Assembly: GCF_029714405.1 (NCBI RefSeq)
Contig: NZ_CP121651.1
Coordinates: 310,001-374,000 of the forward strand
Length of the DNA stretch: 64,000 nt
Source of the DNA: Bradyrhizobium sp. CB82
GTDB taxonomy: Bacteria > Pseudomonadota > Alphaproteobacteria > Rhizobiales > Xanthobacteraceae
Direction of reading: 5' to 3'
Of this stretch, positions 36,515-45,312 are shown piece after piece. Every line of letters starts with the position of its first letter. Position 1 is the stretch's first letter. Under the pieces are notes generated by a model. That model was not told the origin of the DNA. It saw only the letters and a list, made by a program, of their open reading frames with translations, and ran no database searches. The translations under genes were made by a program, and so were the position numbers.

Positions 36515-37185
36515 TGCGCGGCTCCGATCCTTATGCGGATGCTGCGCATAGTTATTCGGGCCGCCGAATAGCCTCGCGAACGTCGTTGTCGAAAGTTGAA
36601 CGTGCTTGTGCCAATGGGTCGGGAGTGGGTCCTCCCGGCGATACAACTCGGTGGCAGGAGCGTTCACGGCAACTGCGTTCCAGAAGTGACGATGGCGGCG
36701 ATGTAGATTGGTTTCGTCGCTCCCCGACGCGTTAACCTTGTCCCCCGGGCGACACGAAACCTGCCATGAGCACCTGCCTCCCGAGTCGCTCTTCGGTGCC
36801 AATGTGGCGCCGTCAGGTCATTGGGCCGATGGCAACCAGCGCCATCGGCCTTTTTTGTCACCCTACACAGAAAAACCGACGTCATTTGCTCAGCGGAAGC
36901 GGGACAGAGTCGCTGGAAAGATGCAGCTTCTCGCCATCCTGCTTGCCGATCAGGCAGCGTCATGCCGCCAGGCGTTCTGCCGGAGGCTCTACATCCACTT
37001 GGCGACCTGCGGCACACTTTCGTATGGTTCCGTGACCTCTTTAGATGCCCGAGATTTACTTACGTTCAATTGAGCCGTTGAGCCCGATCGTCCTAGGCTG
37101 CATGCATCGGAATGAACGCGCGGCCTCACCAGGTGTGACAGCAAATAGGATGACCGACGAACGATAGAACCAAGAGGAGACAACA
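36515..37185. other. Intergenic region with one strong terminator
   Basis: No gene is supported. The terminator at 36824-36856 implies a plus-strand transcript starting somewhere in 36520-36820, possibly a small RNA or a very short gene. Confidence 0.4.
36824..36856 (+). terminator. Strong rho-independent terminator
   Basis: Perfect 10-bp stem GGCCGATGGC / GCCATCGGCC with a 7-base loop and six T residues. Confidence 0.9.
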
Positions 37186-37404
37186 ATGCCACGCTGCTCT
37201 AAAGGTCTTAGAAATGGCGCCGCCAAGCGATGCGCAGTCTGTGATGGCAAGTTTGGTCTCGTCCGCTACTACTCGTGGCGCACTCCGCTTTGTTCCAAGA
37301 AGTGCGTCGATCGCTTCAGAACTCGCCGGGACAGTGACCGCAATTGGGTGGGTTGGCTCCAAATTGCCTTCGACCCGCTGCCAGAGAACCGCGCGAGGGC
37401 ATGA
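37186..37404 (+). CDS. Small zinc-finger-like hypothetical protein
   Basis: 72 residues starting MPRCSKGLRNGAAKRCAVCD; GAGGAG precedes the ATG. CAVC and CSKKC form a treble-clef-like pair, and the product is strongly basic. It is a type frequent in Bradyrhizobium; DNA or RNA binding is an inference. Its stop overlaps the next gene's ATG. Confidence 0.7.
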   Translation: MPRCSKGLRNGAAKRCAVCDGKFGLVRYYSWRTPLCSKKCVDRFRTRRDSDRNWVGWLQIAFDPLPENRARA

Positions 37405-37604
37405 TGACGTTCCCGATCTCAAAGCGAGGCAAAGAGTGTTTGGAAACGGCACGGACTTTGCTGCGCGCGGCCCAATCCATGACAGGTCAGCTCAAGGCCC
37501 TTGCCGACGACTATCAGCGGCGCGCCGAGAAGACCTCAGGTGTTGACGCGGCCAAAGTATCGGCTCGCTCGGCTGCTACCGCCGAACCAGAGTGGCGTAC
37601 ATGA
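37401..37604 (+). CDS. Small hypothetical helical protein
   Basis: 67 residues, MMTFPISKRGKECLETARTL, predicted helical throughout (LRAAQSMTGQLKALADDYQR). The ATGATG start overlaps the TGA of the preceding gene, so the two are translationally coupled. Function unknown. Confidence 0.6.
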   Translation: MMTFPISKRGKECLETARTLLRAAQSMTGQLKALADDYQRRAEKTSGVDAAKVSARSAATAEPEWRT

Positions 37605-37918
37605 CGTGACGGGCAGCTGCACAGCCTACGGTAACAAGCCGGAGGCCGCAGTTTTCGAGATTTCGTCTATCCTCGTACTTGGACCTGCACATGACGCGAG
37701 ACCTGTGACGGGCTCTAATCTTCTCGAGATGCACTTCGGTGCCGCAGCGGTCCTTGCGTGGGCGACGGCTGGTCATCTGGCCGATGAGCAACCGACGCTG
37801 TCGGCGTTTTTTCTGCCAGTAAATCTGCGAGACTTAATCAGGCCCGCCCACCATTGGTGCCGGCAGGCTTGATGCCCTTCGGCAGCGCGCCGGCGAGCGA
37901 TGGGGCTAGGGTCCGGAC
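37605..37918. other. Gap before the IS5 remnant
   Basis: Open frames exist on both strands but none is convincing. Probably flanking and non-coding IS sequence. Confidence 0.35.
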
Positions 37919-38220
37919 TCAATTGAGCCACCAGATTGCGGCTGCGGCGATGAAGGCGCCAGCGAGGAAGTTCCTTGCGAGCTTGTCGTAGCGGGTCGCG
38001 ATGCGGCGAAAGTCCTTGAGACGGGCGAACATGCGCTCGATTAAGTTGCGCTGGCGAAAGAGCCTTTTGCTGTAGGGGATCGGTTGGCTGCGGCTGGTCG
38101 TGGACGGAATGACCGCCTGGGCGCCCTGCTCGGCGAGAAGCGTTCGCAGACTGTCGGCATCGTAGGCCTTGTCGGCAATCAGCCGCTGGATTGGCCCGGC
38201 CGCCGTATTCACCGCCACCG
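37919..38220 (-). pseudogene. IS5-family transposase, C-terminal fragment
   Basis: GPIQRLIADKAYDADSLRTL, then RQRNLIERMFARLKDFRRIA and the ending FLAGAFIAAAAIWWLN, is the C-terminal DDE part (with the E of the YREK-like region) of IS5/IS427-group transposases. The reading continues open to 38404, but upstream residues no longer fit, so the N-terminal half was deleted near 38220. Confidence 0.85.
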
Positions 38221-38406
38221 CGGGCCCTCCATCAGCCGGTGCCATACAATGACCAACCAGAGCTAGGTCATAATCCCTTTGCGGGCTGGGGTGGCTAAGG
38301 CCCGCCGAGTGCGCCTTTGGCTCGCGACCGTTCAGCAGCGATCGATATCCGCCGGCCAGCTCGCGCAGACGGCACCCGGATCGGTCAGCAAGAGATGGAG
38401 CCAACC

Positions 38407-38535
38407 ATGAAGTGCCTGAAACTATTGAGTATGGCGATTCTGGCGACCAGCGGACGGGACTGGGCCGAACGCACGAAGCGATTGGCGGCCCGCGTGCCCG
38501 ACCTCGATATCTTCTCCCAAGGTCTCATCGAATGA
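38407..38535 (+). CDS. Very small hypothetical protein, coupled to the next gene
   Basis: 42 residues, MKCLKLLSMAILATSGRDWA, ending DLDIFSQGLIE. Its TGA overlaps the next ATG (ATGA). Because the following product continues in a way that reads naturally (MNGGWRITDKGRSVLDFMEA), the two may be one original gene split by a frameshift. Confidence 0.45.
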   Translation: MKCLKLLSMAILATSGRDWAERTKRLAARVPDLDIFSQGLIE

Positions 38536-38762
38536 ATGGTGGCTGGCGTATTACCGACAAGGGACGTTCGGTTCTCGATTTCATGGAAGCCCGGCCCGCA
38601 CCCGCCCAAGCGACTGAGCTGCCAGCCGTCGGCGTAGTCGAGGAGCCGATGCTGGCCACGACGCTGCCACCGATGACTTCTATAGCGCCAGTTCGGCGCA
38701 AGCGGGAACGAAGGCGACGCCAACGCGACGCTGTCCGGCGAAGACACGCAAACGCGTCGTAA
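38532..38762 (+). CDS. Small hypothetical basic protein
   Basis: 76 residues starting MNGGWRITDKGRSVLDFMEA, like the wing end of a winged-helix protein, then a proline-rich middle and a very basic RRKRERRRRQRDAVRRRH tail. Possibly the 3' half of the preceding frame. Function unknown. Confidence 0.45.
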   Translation: MNGGWRITDKGRSVLDFMEARPAPAQATELPAVGVVEEPMLATTLPPMTSIAPVRRKRERRRRQRDAVRRRHANAS

Positions 38763-38911
38763 GAATCCCGGCCGGTTGGAGATCAATCAGCGATTTCGGG
38801 CATTCGGAAAATAGGAATATATTCCATAATCTATGTTATGCGAACCCCCATCTTCCCCATTAGAGATGTCACGCTCGGACTTGTCTAAGGCACGGGGCCT
38901 GGGGGTTTTGA

Positions 38912-39793
38912 GTGATGACGGTGCTGTCGATGAGCCGGGCTGAGATCGACCGGGTGCATGTGTTGCGGGATGTCGTGGCGGAACGGATTACAGCGCCAGA
39001 GGCCGCGCAACTGCTTCAGGTAACATCGCGACAGGCGTTCCGGCTGCTGAAGGCCTATCGGATCGGAGGCGCTGCGGCACTGCTGTCGAAGAAGCGCGGC
39101 AAGCCGAGCAATCGAGCCTATCCGGCGATCGTACGGAGCGAGGCACTGGCGCTGATCAAGACTCACTACGTGGATTTTGGTCCGACGCTTGCTGCAGAGA
39201 AGCTGGCGGAGCGGCATGGTTTGCATCTCGGCGTTGAGACGGTGCGGCGCTGGATGCTGGTGGACGGGATTTGGAAGGACCGCCGGCAGCGGTTGAAACC
39301 GGTGCACCAGCCGCGGCATCGCCGCGATTGCGTTGGTGAGTTGGTCCAGATCGACGGCTCCGAACACTGGTGGTTTGAGAACCGCGGCCCGCAATGCACC
39401 CTGCTCGTCTTCATCGACGACGCCACCAGCCGATTGATGCATCTGCAATTTGTCGAGACGGAATCGACCTTTGACTACTTCAGGGCGACGACCGCCTATC
39501 TGAAGCGCTACGGCAAGCCCATTGCGTTCTACTCAGACAAGCACGCAACGTTCCGGGTTAACAAGGTCGGCGCGACCGGCGGCGACGGGATGACGCAGTT
39601 CGGTCGCGCGCTGCACGAGCTCAACATCGACATCATTTGTGCCAATGTCCCGCAGGCCAAGGGGCGCGTGGAACGAGCCAACGGCACACTGCAGGACCGC
39701 CTGGTCAAGGAGATGCGTTTGGCCGGCATCTCAACTATTGAGGCTGGCAACGCGTTCCTGCCGGCATTCACGGACGATTACACAATGCACTAA
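38912..39793 (+). pseudogene. ISNCY-family transposase, C-terminally truncated
   Basis: The helix-turn-helix region RDVVAERITAPEAAQLLQVT and the integrase core (ELVQIDGSEHWWFENRGPQC, VFIDDATSRLMHLQFVETES, VPQAKGRVERANGTLQDRLV with the catalytic E) identify an ISNCY transposase of the kind that is usually about 430-460 residues. It breaks off after PAFTDDYTMH at 39793, exactly where composition changes to AT-rich. The last third is gone. Confidence 0.85.
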
Positions 39794-40205
39794 CATAATC
39801 AATCAATTATATTGGCCGCCCGACCCTTTGTCTGAGGGCAACGCCTTGGCCGCTAATCGCAAGGCTCAATCATTGGCAGGAGCACAACTCGCATTAGTGT
39901 ACATTCCCGTTTCGCGTAGCTGGTAAGGTGGTTCACAACGGTATCGATGGCGGCACGCGCGAAGCTCGCAACGGATCCCGTCGAATTCGAGAAAGTCTTG
40001 CGGCTTCTGATCTCGCGATATCCGAACCGGAAGGGCCTTGATCTCTCCATGCCGAAAATTTCGGACGTCTGCGTCTTCTGCCTGACACCCACAATCGTCT
40101 CCCTGCTCGACTAATGCAGATCGAATGGCCGTCAAGGAAGCCACCTGACGGACTACGTAAGAGCAGGCTGGTTGTACGAGCTGCTTTTTTTCTGAGAGGA
40201 TTGCA
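39794..40205. other. Gap after the truncated ISNCY element
   Basis: No reliable gene. The AT-rich stretch at 39790-39815 marks the broken IS boundary. Minus-strand frames in 39853-40092 are open but unconvincing. Confidence 0.35.
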
Positions 40206-40379
40206 ATGACGCCGACTGTTGCGGAACTCCTCACGCGAAAGCAGCGGCTCTTAGAGCGGCTGCAAGAGGAGCGCCGCTTGAACGAGCAAGATGAAATCGG
40301 GCGCCTGTTGGCGAGCATCAATACCACTTTGAATTCGCTCGACGGGACGCCGATCGAAACGAGGATGAAGCGTCATTAG
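40206..40379 (+). CDS. Small hypothetical coiled-coil protein
   Basis: 57 residues, MTPTVAELLTRKQRLLERLQ, then EERRLNEQDEIGRLLASINT, ending TRMKRH. The heptad-like pattern of Leu, Arg and Glu suggests a short coiled coil. GAGAGGA lies about eight bases before the ATG. Conserved small proteins of this look are common in Bradyrhizobium. Confidence 0.65.
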   Translation: MTPTVAELLTRKQRLLERLQEERRLNEQDEIGRLLASINTTLNSLDGTPIETRMKRH

Positions 40380-40730
40380 CCGAGGCTACGGACGCCAGCC
40401 GAGCTGCATCAGCCTATGATGCGATATTTCTTTGTGCGCTTCTTGCGTAGTCGAGGCGCGTGAAAACCCGTCCGGGTCCGAATGGCCCCCGAGGCACGCG
40501 AGCAAGCCGATCGGCTTGCTTGCGAAGCCTAGAACAAACGCATGCTTGCGTTCCGCCCAGCCATCGCCCGTCTTAAGGTTATGGTCTTAATGCAGGCTAT
40601 CAATATCCTGAGTCAAATGCCTCGGCTGTAAAACGCATCAGACCGTCGCGCTCAATATTTTCCAACGGCGGAAGGCAACACCGATCCATCGAAAGCGCTT
40701 GTTCCCGGGGCTTGTCGCAGCGCCACGGTC
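40380..40730. other. Intergenic region, no gene seen
   Basis: I see no coding frame with protein character and no clear hairpin in this stretch. Confidence 0.4.
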
Positions 40731-40940
40731 TTAAGCCGCGGACTTCTTTTTCTTCGCGGCAGCCTTACGTGGGCTCTTCGCATTCGTCGCAAGAGGTTGC
40801 TCGGAAGCGTTGCTCAGCGACGCACTCAAAACCTCGCGCTGGGCTGCCAGCCAATGAGCGTTGGCGTGTCCATGCTGGCAGCCACCTTCAATCCAAAGAT
40901 GATAGGCACGTTCACGAACGGCCTGTTCCGGATCGTACAT
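40731..40940 (-). CDS. DUF2934 domain-containing protein
   Basis: 69 residues. MYDPEQAVRERAYHLWIEGG, then CQHGHANAHWLAAQREVL, is the DUF2934 motif (REAYxLWExxGxPxGxxxEHW). A Lys/Ala-rich tail follows. Small proteins of this family are very common in Bradyrhizobium; function unknown. Confidence 0.85.
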   Translation of the reverse strand: MYDPEQAVRERAYHLWIEGGCQHGHANAHWLAAQREVLSASLSNASEQPLATNAKSPRKAAAKKKKSAA

Positions 40941-41081
40941 TTAATTCACTCCTTGTCGGCCTAATTCGTCTCAGACCGTCGTTTGTCGCCCACTCCAGCC
41001 CCGATTTCCAATGCTCAACCATGATCCTAGATGGTTAATGAAAAGTTACCGAACCGATTGGACGCCAAACGCGGGTTGTCG

Positions 41082-41090
41082 CGCCAATTT
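41082..41090. repeat. Target-site duplication, left copy
   Basis: CGCCAATTT directly abuts the inverted repeat of the IS256-family element and is repeated at 44296-44304. Confidence 0.88.
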
Positions 41091-41122
41091 GAGCTATGCC
41101 TGAATCTGGGTGACGGAGCCGA

Positions 41123-41350
41123 TCAGGCGGCGTGGCTTTGCTGGGTCGGAATGACCTCGATGCCGTCGGCGAATCTGACACCGGCGATGATCTTCGGCAA
41201 CTGATTTGTTCCTTTCAATCGGCGCCAGGTTTTGGACGCAGCATCGATGAGCTTGAACACCATCAGCTTCGCGGTCTGCGGCGACAGCGATCCTTTGGTC
41301 CGAACCGTCCGGTGCCGCACCGTGGCGAACACGCTTTCGATCGGATTTGT
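41123..41350 (-). pseudogene. IS256-family transposase, 3' part (separated by the IS110 insertion)
   Basis: Encodes TNPIESVFATVRHRTVRTKG, then SLSPQTAKLMVFKLIDAASK and the end IPTQQSHAA. Joined to 43161-44198 it gives one frame of exactly 421 residues with the junction HLRT-TNPIES, so nothing was lost at the insertion. Confidence 0.9.
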
Positions 41351-41593
41351 AACCGGTATGAGATGCCTCGGTGCCAATGTTCCGCCGCGGCGTTCTACCT
41401 CGTGGCATATGGTGCGACCATCGGGACAGAGGCACCGGGAGCACGAAGTGCGGGCAGGCCGATGCACACGATGAGCCGAGAGCTCGAGTTAGTAGCTGGC
41501 CGCCTCTGCGACTCGCCCGGTTGCGCTGGGAGCGCGAATCCGTAGTTGTCGTGTCGCCCGCAGCTCCCGTCATGTGTCCGGCAGGAGGTGCGA

Positions 41594-42829
41594 ATGCGAC
41601 GGGTAATTGGCATTGATGTCCACCGAACCTTCGGGGAGGTGGTGTTTTGGGAGAACGGCAGGCTTCGACATGCGGGTCGCATCGATATGACGCGGACTGC
41701 GCTGGAGGGATTTGGCAAGACCTTGCTGGCCAGTGATGAGGTGGTGGTCGAAGCGACCGGCAACAGCATGGCGGTCTCGCGAGTGCTCGCGCCATTCGTG
41801 GCGCGGGTGATTATCGCCAATCCCTTGCAGGTGAAAGCGATCGCCCAGGCTCACGTCAAGACCGACAAGATTGACGCTGGTACGCTCGCCAGTCTGCAGG
41901 CGGCGGGCTACCTGCCGGAGATCTGGACGCCTGACGCGGAGACCGAACGCAAGCGCAGACTGGTGGCGCGGCGCTACCAGGTCGTGCGGCATCGCACGCG
42001 GCTCAAGAACGAGGTGCATTCGATCCTGCATGCACACCTGATCCCGAAGTGCCCGCATGGCGATCTCTTCAACGCCCGCGGCCGGGCCTGGTTGGCCGCT
42101 CACCAGTTGCCGGACGATGAGCGCGCGGCCATCGATCGGCACGTCCGTGAGCTGGACCGGCTGGCGGACGACCTGGCTCTGCTCGATCGCGAGATCGCGC
42201 AGGACGCCATCGAGGATTCCGCGGTCAACAGACTGATGACGATCACCGGCGTCAATCTGGCGGTCGCCGCCGGCATCGTGGCGGCGATCGGCGACATCAG
42301 CCGGTTCAACAGCCCGCAGAAGCTGGTGAGCTATTTCGGGCTGAACCCGCGGGTGCGGCAGTCGGGACTGGGAGCCGCCCATCACGGTCGCATCAGCAAG
42401 ATCGGCCGCAGTCACGCGCGCGCCATGCTGGTCGAGGCGGCCTGGGCCGCGGCCAAGGCGCCCGGTCCACTGCATGCTTTTTTCGTGCGGATCCGCGCCC
42501 GGCGTGGCCATCAGGTCGCCGCGGTGGCCGTGGCTCGCAAGCTCACGGTGCTCTGCTGGCATTTGCTGACGAAGGGCGAGAATTACCTGTTGGCGCGCCC
42601 GGCGCTGGTCGCCAACAAGACCCGCGCGATGCAACTTCAAGCTGGACATCCGCAACAGAAGGGCAGCCGGCGTGGACCAGCCTATGCCTACAACATCAAG
42701 GCGCTGCGCGACCGTGAGATGTTGATTGCCGCCCAGGCGGAGCGAAGCTACGAACGATTGGTGTCGCAATGGAAACCGCGGCGGCCGAAACCCGGCGCGC
42801 GGGCGCCTCAGCTCGGCAGGACAAAATAG
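41594..42829 (+). CDS. IS110-family transposase (DEDD recombinase)
   Basis: 411 residues from MRRVIGIDVHRTFG; GGAGG lies upstream. The RuvC-like tetrad is visible as Asp8 (GIDVH), Glu53 (VVVEATGN), Asp91 and Asp94 (KTDKIDAG). The C-terminal Tnp_2 (transposase IS116/110/902) region has ITGVNLAVAAGIVAAIGDIS, KLVSYFGLNPRVRQSG and RSHARAMLVEAAWAAAK. This family uses an element-encoded bridge RNA to choose donor and target DNA. The gene is intact, so the element may be active. Confidence 0.93.
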   Translation: MRRVIGIDVHRTFGEVVFWENGRLRHAGRIDMTRTALEGFGKTLLASDEVVVEATGNSMAVSRVLAPFVARVIIANPLQVKAIAQAHVKTDKIDAGTLASLQAAGYLPEIWTPDAETERKRRLVARRYQVVRHRTRLKNEVHSILHAHLIPKCPHGDLFNARGRAWLAAHQLPDDERAAIDRHVRELDRLADDLALLDREIAQDAIEDSAVNRLMTITGVNLAVAAGIVAAIGDISRFNSPQKLVSYFGLNPRVRQSGLGAAHHGRISKIGRSHARAMLVEAAWAAAKAPGPLHAFFVRIRARRGHQVAAVAVARKLTVLCWHLLTKGENYLLARPALVANKTRAMQLQAGHPQQKGSRRGPAYAYNIKALRDREMLIAAQAERSYERLVSQWKPRRPKPGARAPQLGRTK

Positions 42830-42954
42830 GCAGTCCGGTGACGCTTGCAGCCGACGCGTCACGCTTCGCCACGAGGTCGCCCGCGCCCGACAACCATAAC
42901 CGCCGCTGACGGCAAGTGCCAGCCAGGAATGCAGTCGCGTTCCACGCCAGCATG

Positions 42955-43030
42955 CCGCCGTGCTCGGGCCGGTCAAGGCCAAGCCGTGCGGTGGCCGCAA
43001 ACGCGGCCAGCCTTGACCGTCCCGGCGCGC
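42955..43030 (+). ncRNA. Candidate bridge RNA hairpin of the IS110-family element
   Basis: In the right non-coding part there is an outer 10-bp stem CGGTCAAGGC (42970-42979) / GCCTTGACCG (43010-43019), extended by CGGG / CCCG. It encloses a perfect inner hairpin GGCCGC-AAAC-GCGGCC (42993-43008) and asymmetric internal loops. A stem with large internal loops downstream of the transposase is where IS1111-type elements are reported to encode their bridge RNA. Strand and limits are guesses. Confidence 0.45.
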
Positions 43031-43160
43031 GGCGGCTGCGAGACCGGTGGCCGGGACGGAAGAATGGCCCGCGGCGCGGCCGAACAAAAGAATGGACGTA
43101 CGCGATTTCCGCAATCGTCATCGCGGCGGTCATAAAAAATCGCTTGTCCATCTCATCCGT

Positions 43161-44198
43161 GGTTCGCAAGTGGATCCAATGCTCCGCAGGGAAATCATAG
43201 AACGCCAGCAGATCGTCGCGATCCTTGGCCAGGCAATCAACTGCGCGCGCATATTTTGCACCGTATTTCTCGGCGAAGGCTTCGCGTGCAAGCTCCGCGG
43301 CAGCTCGGCTTGGCGCCATGCAGATGTCCTGCAAAGCCTTCTTCATGCCGCTCTGCACGGAGCTCGGAACCTTGTTGAGCACGTTGACGGTCTTGTGCTG
43401 CCAACAGCGCTGCCGCCGTGTGCCGGGGAAGACTTCGTCCATCGCCTTCCAGAAGCCGAGCGCGCCATCGCCGATCGCCAGTTCAGGCGCGACCTGCAGT
43501 CCGCGCCGACGAATGTCGATCAGAAGCTCGCGCCAGCTCTGGGCGCTCTCGCGCACGCCGACCTGGAAGCCGATCAGCTCCTTCTTGCCCTCGGGCGTCG
43601 CGCCGATCAAAACCAGCATGCATTCGCTGTGGTCCTCCATCCGGGCCTGCAGGAAGACGCCGTCGGCCCAGACGTAGACATAGCGCCGCGCCGACAGATC
43701 GCGGTTCTGCCAGCGCTCGTACTCGCCCTGCCATTGCGCCTTCAGGCCTGAGATCACCGATGGCGACAGGTTCGGCGCATCCTTGCCGAGCAGCGCCGAA
43801 AGCGCTTCCTGGAAATCGCCGGTCGAGATGCCGCGCAAATAGAGGATCGGCAGCAGGGCATCCAGGCTCTTCGTCCGCCGTGCCCACAGCGGCAGGATCG
43901 CCGAGGTGAAGCGGATCCGATCAGCTCCGGCCGCACCGCGGTCTCTGACCTTGGGCCGGGCGACCTCGATCGCGCCGATCCCCGTGGCAATCTTACGCGC
44001 AGGGCCAAAGCCGTGCCGCACCACCCTGGCACGGCCATCCGGCAGCTTCAGCTCCGCCGTCGTCTCCAGAAATGCCTGCAGCTCGATCTCGACGGCCCGA
44101 GCGAGCAGCTCACGGGCTCCGTTCCGCAGAATTTCTGTCAGTGGATCGTCAACCGCAGAGGGCTGACGAAAGGACAGGATGTTGGTAGTCTCGTTCAT
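43161..44198 (-). pseudogene. IS256-family transposase, 5' part
   Basis: 346 codons starting MNETTNILSFRQPSAVDDPL. IS256 landmarks: GISTGDFQEALSALLGKDAP, YVYVWADGVFLQARMEDHSE (first catalytic Asp) and LAIGDGALGFWKAMDEVFPG (second Asp), then RRQRCWQHKTVNVLNKVP. It ends AEHWIHLRT at the IS110 junction. An open frame continues into the IS110 sequence to 42696, but that part is not transposase. Confidence 0.93.
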
Positions 44199-44295
44199 GG
44201 CGTATCGCTCTCCTTGAGAGGTTCTGGCAGGCTCGACACCGGCCTCGATACGCCGCCTCTCTCAACCCGTCATCACCCACTTTCCCGCATAGCTC

Positions 44296-44304
44296 CGCCA
44301 ATTT
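44296..44304. repeat. Target-site duplication, right copy
   Basis: CGCCAATTT, identical to 41082-41090, immediately outside the left inverted repeat of the IS256 element. Confidence 0.88.
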
Positions 44305-44509
44305 CCTCGTTATCTACAATCCGTTGCGGCTTACCATAACCGACCGCTCTGGCCCTCAGGAGAGACTATCTACGGCGGCTCTGTCCTGGCATCAGCGGAA
44401 CGAGCGGCGCAGGCGCGCAAGCAGGCTGACCGGCTCGCCTATGAAGCCTGGAACAAAGCGCATGCTCAGTTCAGGGGTCCGGTGCAGTCTGTCACCGGCG
44501 CCTTGTCAA

Positions 44510-44746
44510 CTAAGCGGCCATGTCCGTTTCGGCCAACCGGGTCTCTAGCATCATGATTGTGGCCGAGAGATTGCCGTGTCTGGTACTCAGATTTTGAGCA
44601 AGGATCGGGTACGCGCTATTGGAGGGATCGGAGATACCCGTCAGCTTCTCCTCCTCTTGGATGTCGGAGTCGAGAAGCTGGACGCGCCAACGCAGATCAC
44701 CGGACAATGCCGTCATCACCGAGCCTAACAAAGCCGAACGAACCAT
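44510..44746 (-). CDS. Small hypothetical protein
   Basis: 78 residues (68 if the second ATG, MTALSGDLRWRVQLLDSDIQ, is used). The product is acidic and helical (EEEKLTGISDPSNSAYPILA, HGNLSATIMMLETRLAETD). No family recognised; the start is undecided. Confidence 0.5.
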   Translation of the reverse strand: MVRSALLGSVMTALSGDLRWRVQLLDSDIQEEEKLTGISDPSNSAYPILAQNLSTRHGNLSATIMMLETRLAETDMAA

Positions 44747-44979
44747 GGTCTGGCCTGTCTATTTCGAGGGCGATACAGACGACGAAGGCTATCCATACGT
44801 AGCGATCCGCTGTTTTATGCCAGGGACCATGACCTAGATCGGCAGTTCGATCAACAATGGACGCATGTGAAGCAGTTCACATCGGTAATAGGTGGTCGAG
44901 TTTAGATTAGCTTCGGTTTAAGGAGCCACCCAACGGCTGGATATTTCGTATGCGCATCCCTTAGCGAGGAGAAATAACC
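44747..44979. other. Intergenic stretch upstream of the secreted-protein gene
   Basis: No gene seen. AGGAGAAATAACC at 44967-44979 is the ribosome-binding region of the following gene. Confidence 0.45.
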
Positions 44980-45312
44980 ATGCGCTTTCCTTACATCGTA
45001 GTTGCGACAATCGCCGTGACGATCACCGCTCCCGCCGTCGCCGACCCAAGTATTACGAGCTATTACCTCGTTCAAGACAAAGAGACGAACACGTGCAAAG
45101 TCGTGGACGTTAAGCCAACCCCTAACGGAGTTCCTACGCTTGTTTACAAAAGTCGTGCGCTGGCTGAAGCTGCTATAGCTCAGATGTGGACCTATGTCGT
45201 CGAGCAGTTCGTCGGCGGCCAGAAGGTCGAGCAGATCGCCTACGAGAGCCAGATGTTTCACGCCGTGATCGAGGCGCGCGCCGATCACCACGCGCCTGCA
45301 AGTTGCCTATGA
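44980..45312 (+). CDS. Chimeric secreted protein: exported N-terminus fused to a phage-type fragment
   Basis: 110 residues. MRFPYIVVATIAVTITAPAV with cleavage after VADP-like ADP (about 22) is a signal peptide. SYYLVQDKETNTCKVVDVKP, then SRALAEAAIA, matches small exported Bradyrhizobium proteins that normally end a few residues later. At about 45183 the sequence switches to QMWTYVVEQFVGGQKVEQIA, which belongs to the unrelated fragment below. A deletion or recombination has therefore created an in-frame fusion. Confidence 0.6.
   Translation: MRFPYIVVATIAVTITAPAVADPSITSYYLVQDKETNTCKVVDVKPTPNGVPTLVYKSRALAEAAIAQMWTYVVEQFVGGQKVEQIAYESQMFHAVIEARADHHAPASCL

Larger units (their letters stand above)
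41351..43160 (+). mobile_element. IS110-family insertion sequence (IS1111-like ends), 1810 bp
   Basis: The ends were read from the exact in-frame split of the IS256 transposase. The dinucleotide GT occurs at both junctions (41349-41350 and 43159-43160) and once in the reconstructed target, so it is the likely core. An 8-bp subterminal inverted repeat, ATGAGATG at 41358-41365 and CATCTCAT at 43149-43156, lies 7 bases inside the left end and about 3 inside the right end. That spacing fits what I recall for the IS1111 subgroup. The non-coding parts are 243 bp (left) and 331 bp (right). Confidence 0.85.
41091..44295 (-). mobile_element. IS256-family element with complete ends, split by an IS110-family element
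   Basis: The imperfect terminal inverted repeats are at 41091-41115 (GAGCTATGCCTGAATC onward) and 44271-44295 (complement GAGCTATGCGGGAAAG onward); about 19 of 25 positions agree. Both are flanked by the 9-bp duplication CGCCAATTT. Subtracting the 1810-bp insertion leaves 1395 bp, the usual IS256 size. The element is complete but interrupted. Confidence 0.88.

Noticed and set aside
41535..41549. Left-flank segment CGAATCCGTAGTTG that mirrors the IS110 target CGGATTTGTGGTTC around GT
   Set aside because: The differences fit G-U pairing only if the RNA were transcribed from the minus strand, opposite to the transposase; suggestive but too short to claim as a guide loop.
41570..43114. 514-codon minus-strand frame over the IS110 transposase
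   Set aside because: Antisense shadow; the plus frame carries the DEDD motifs.
42696..43160. Extension of the IS256 5' fragment into a 500-codon protein
   Set aside because: The last 154 codons lie in the IS110 flank and coding end and are not IS256 sequence.
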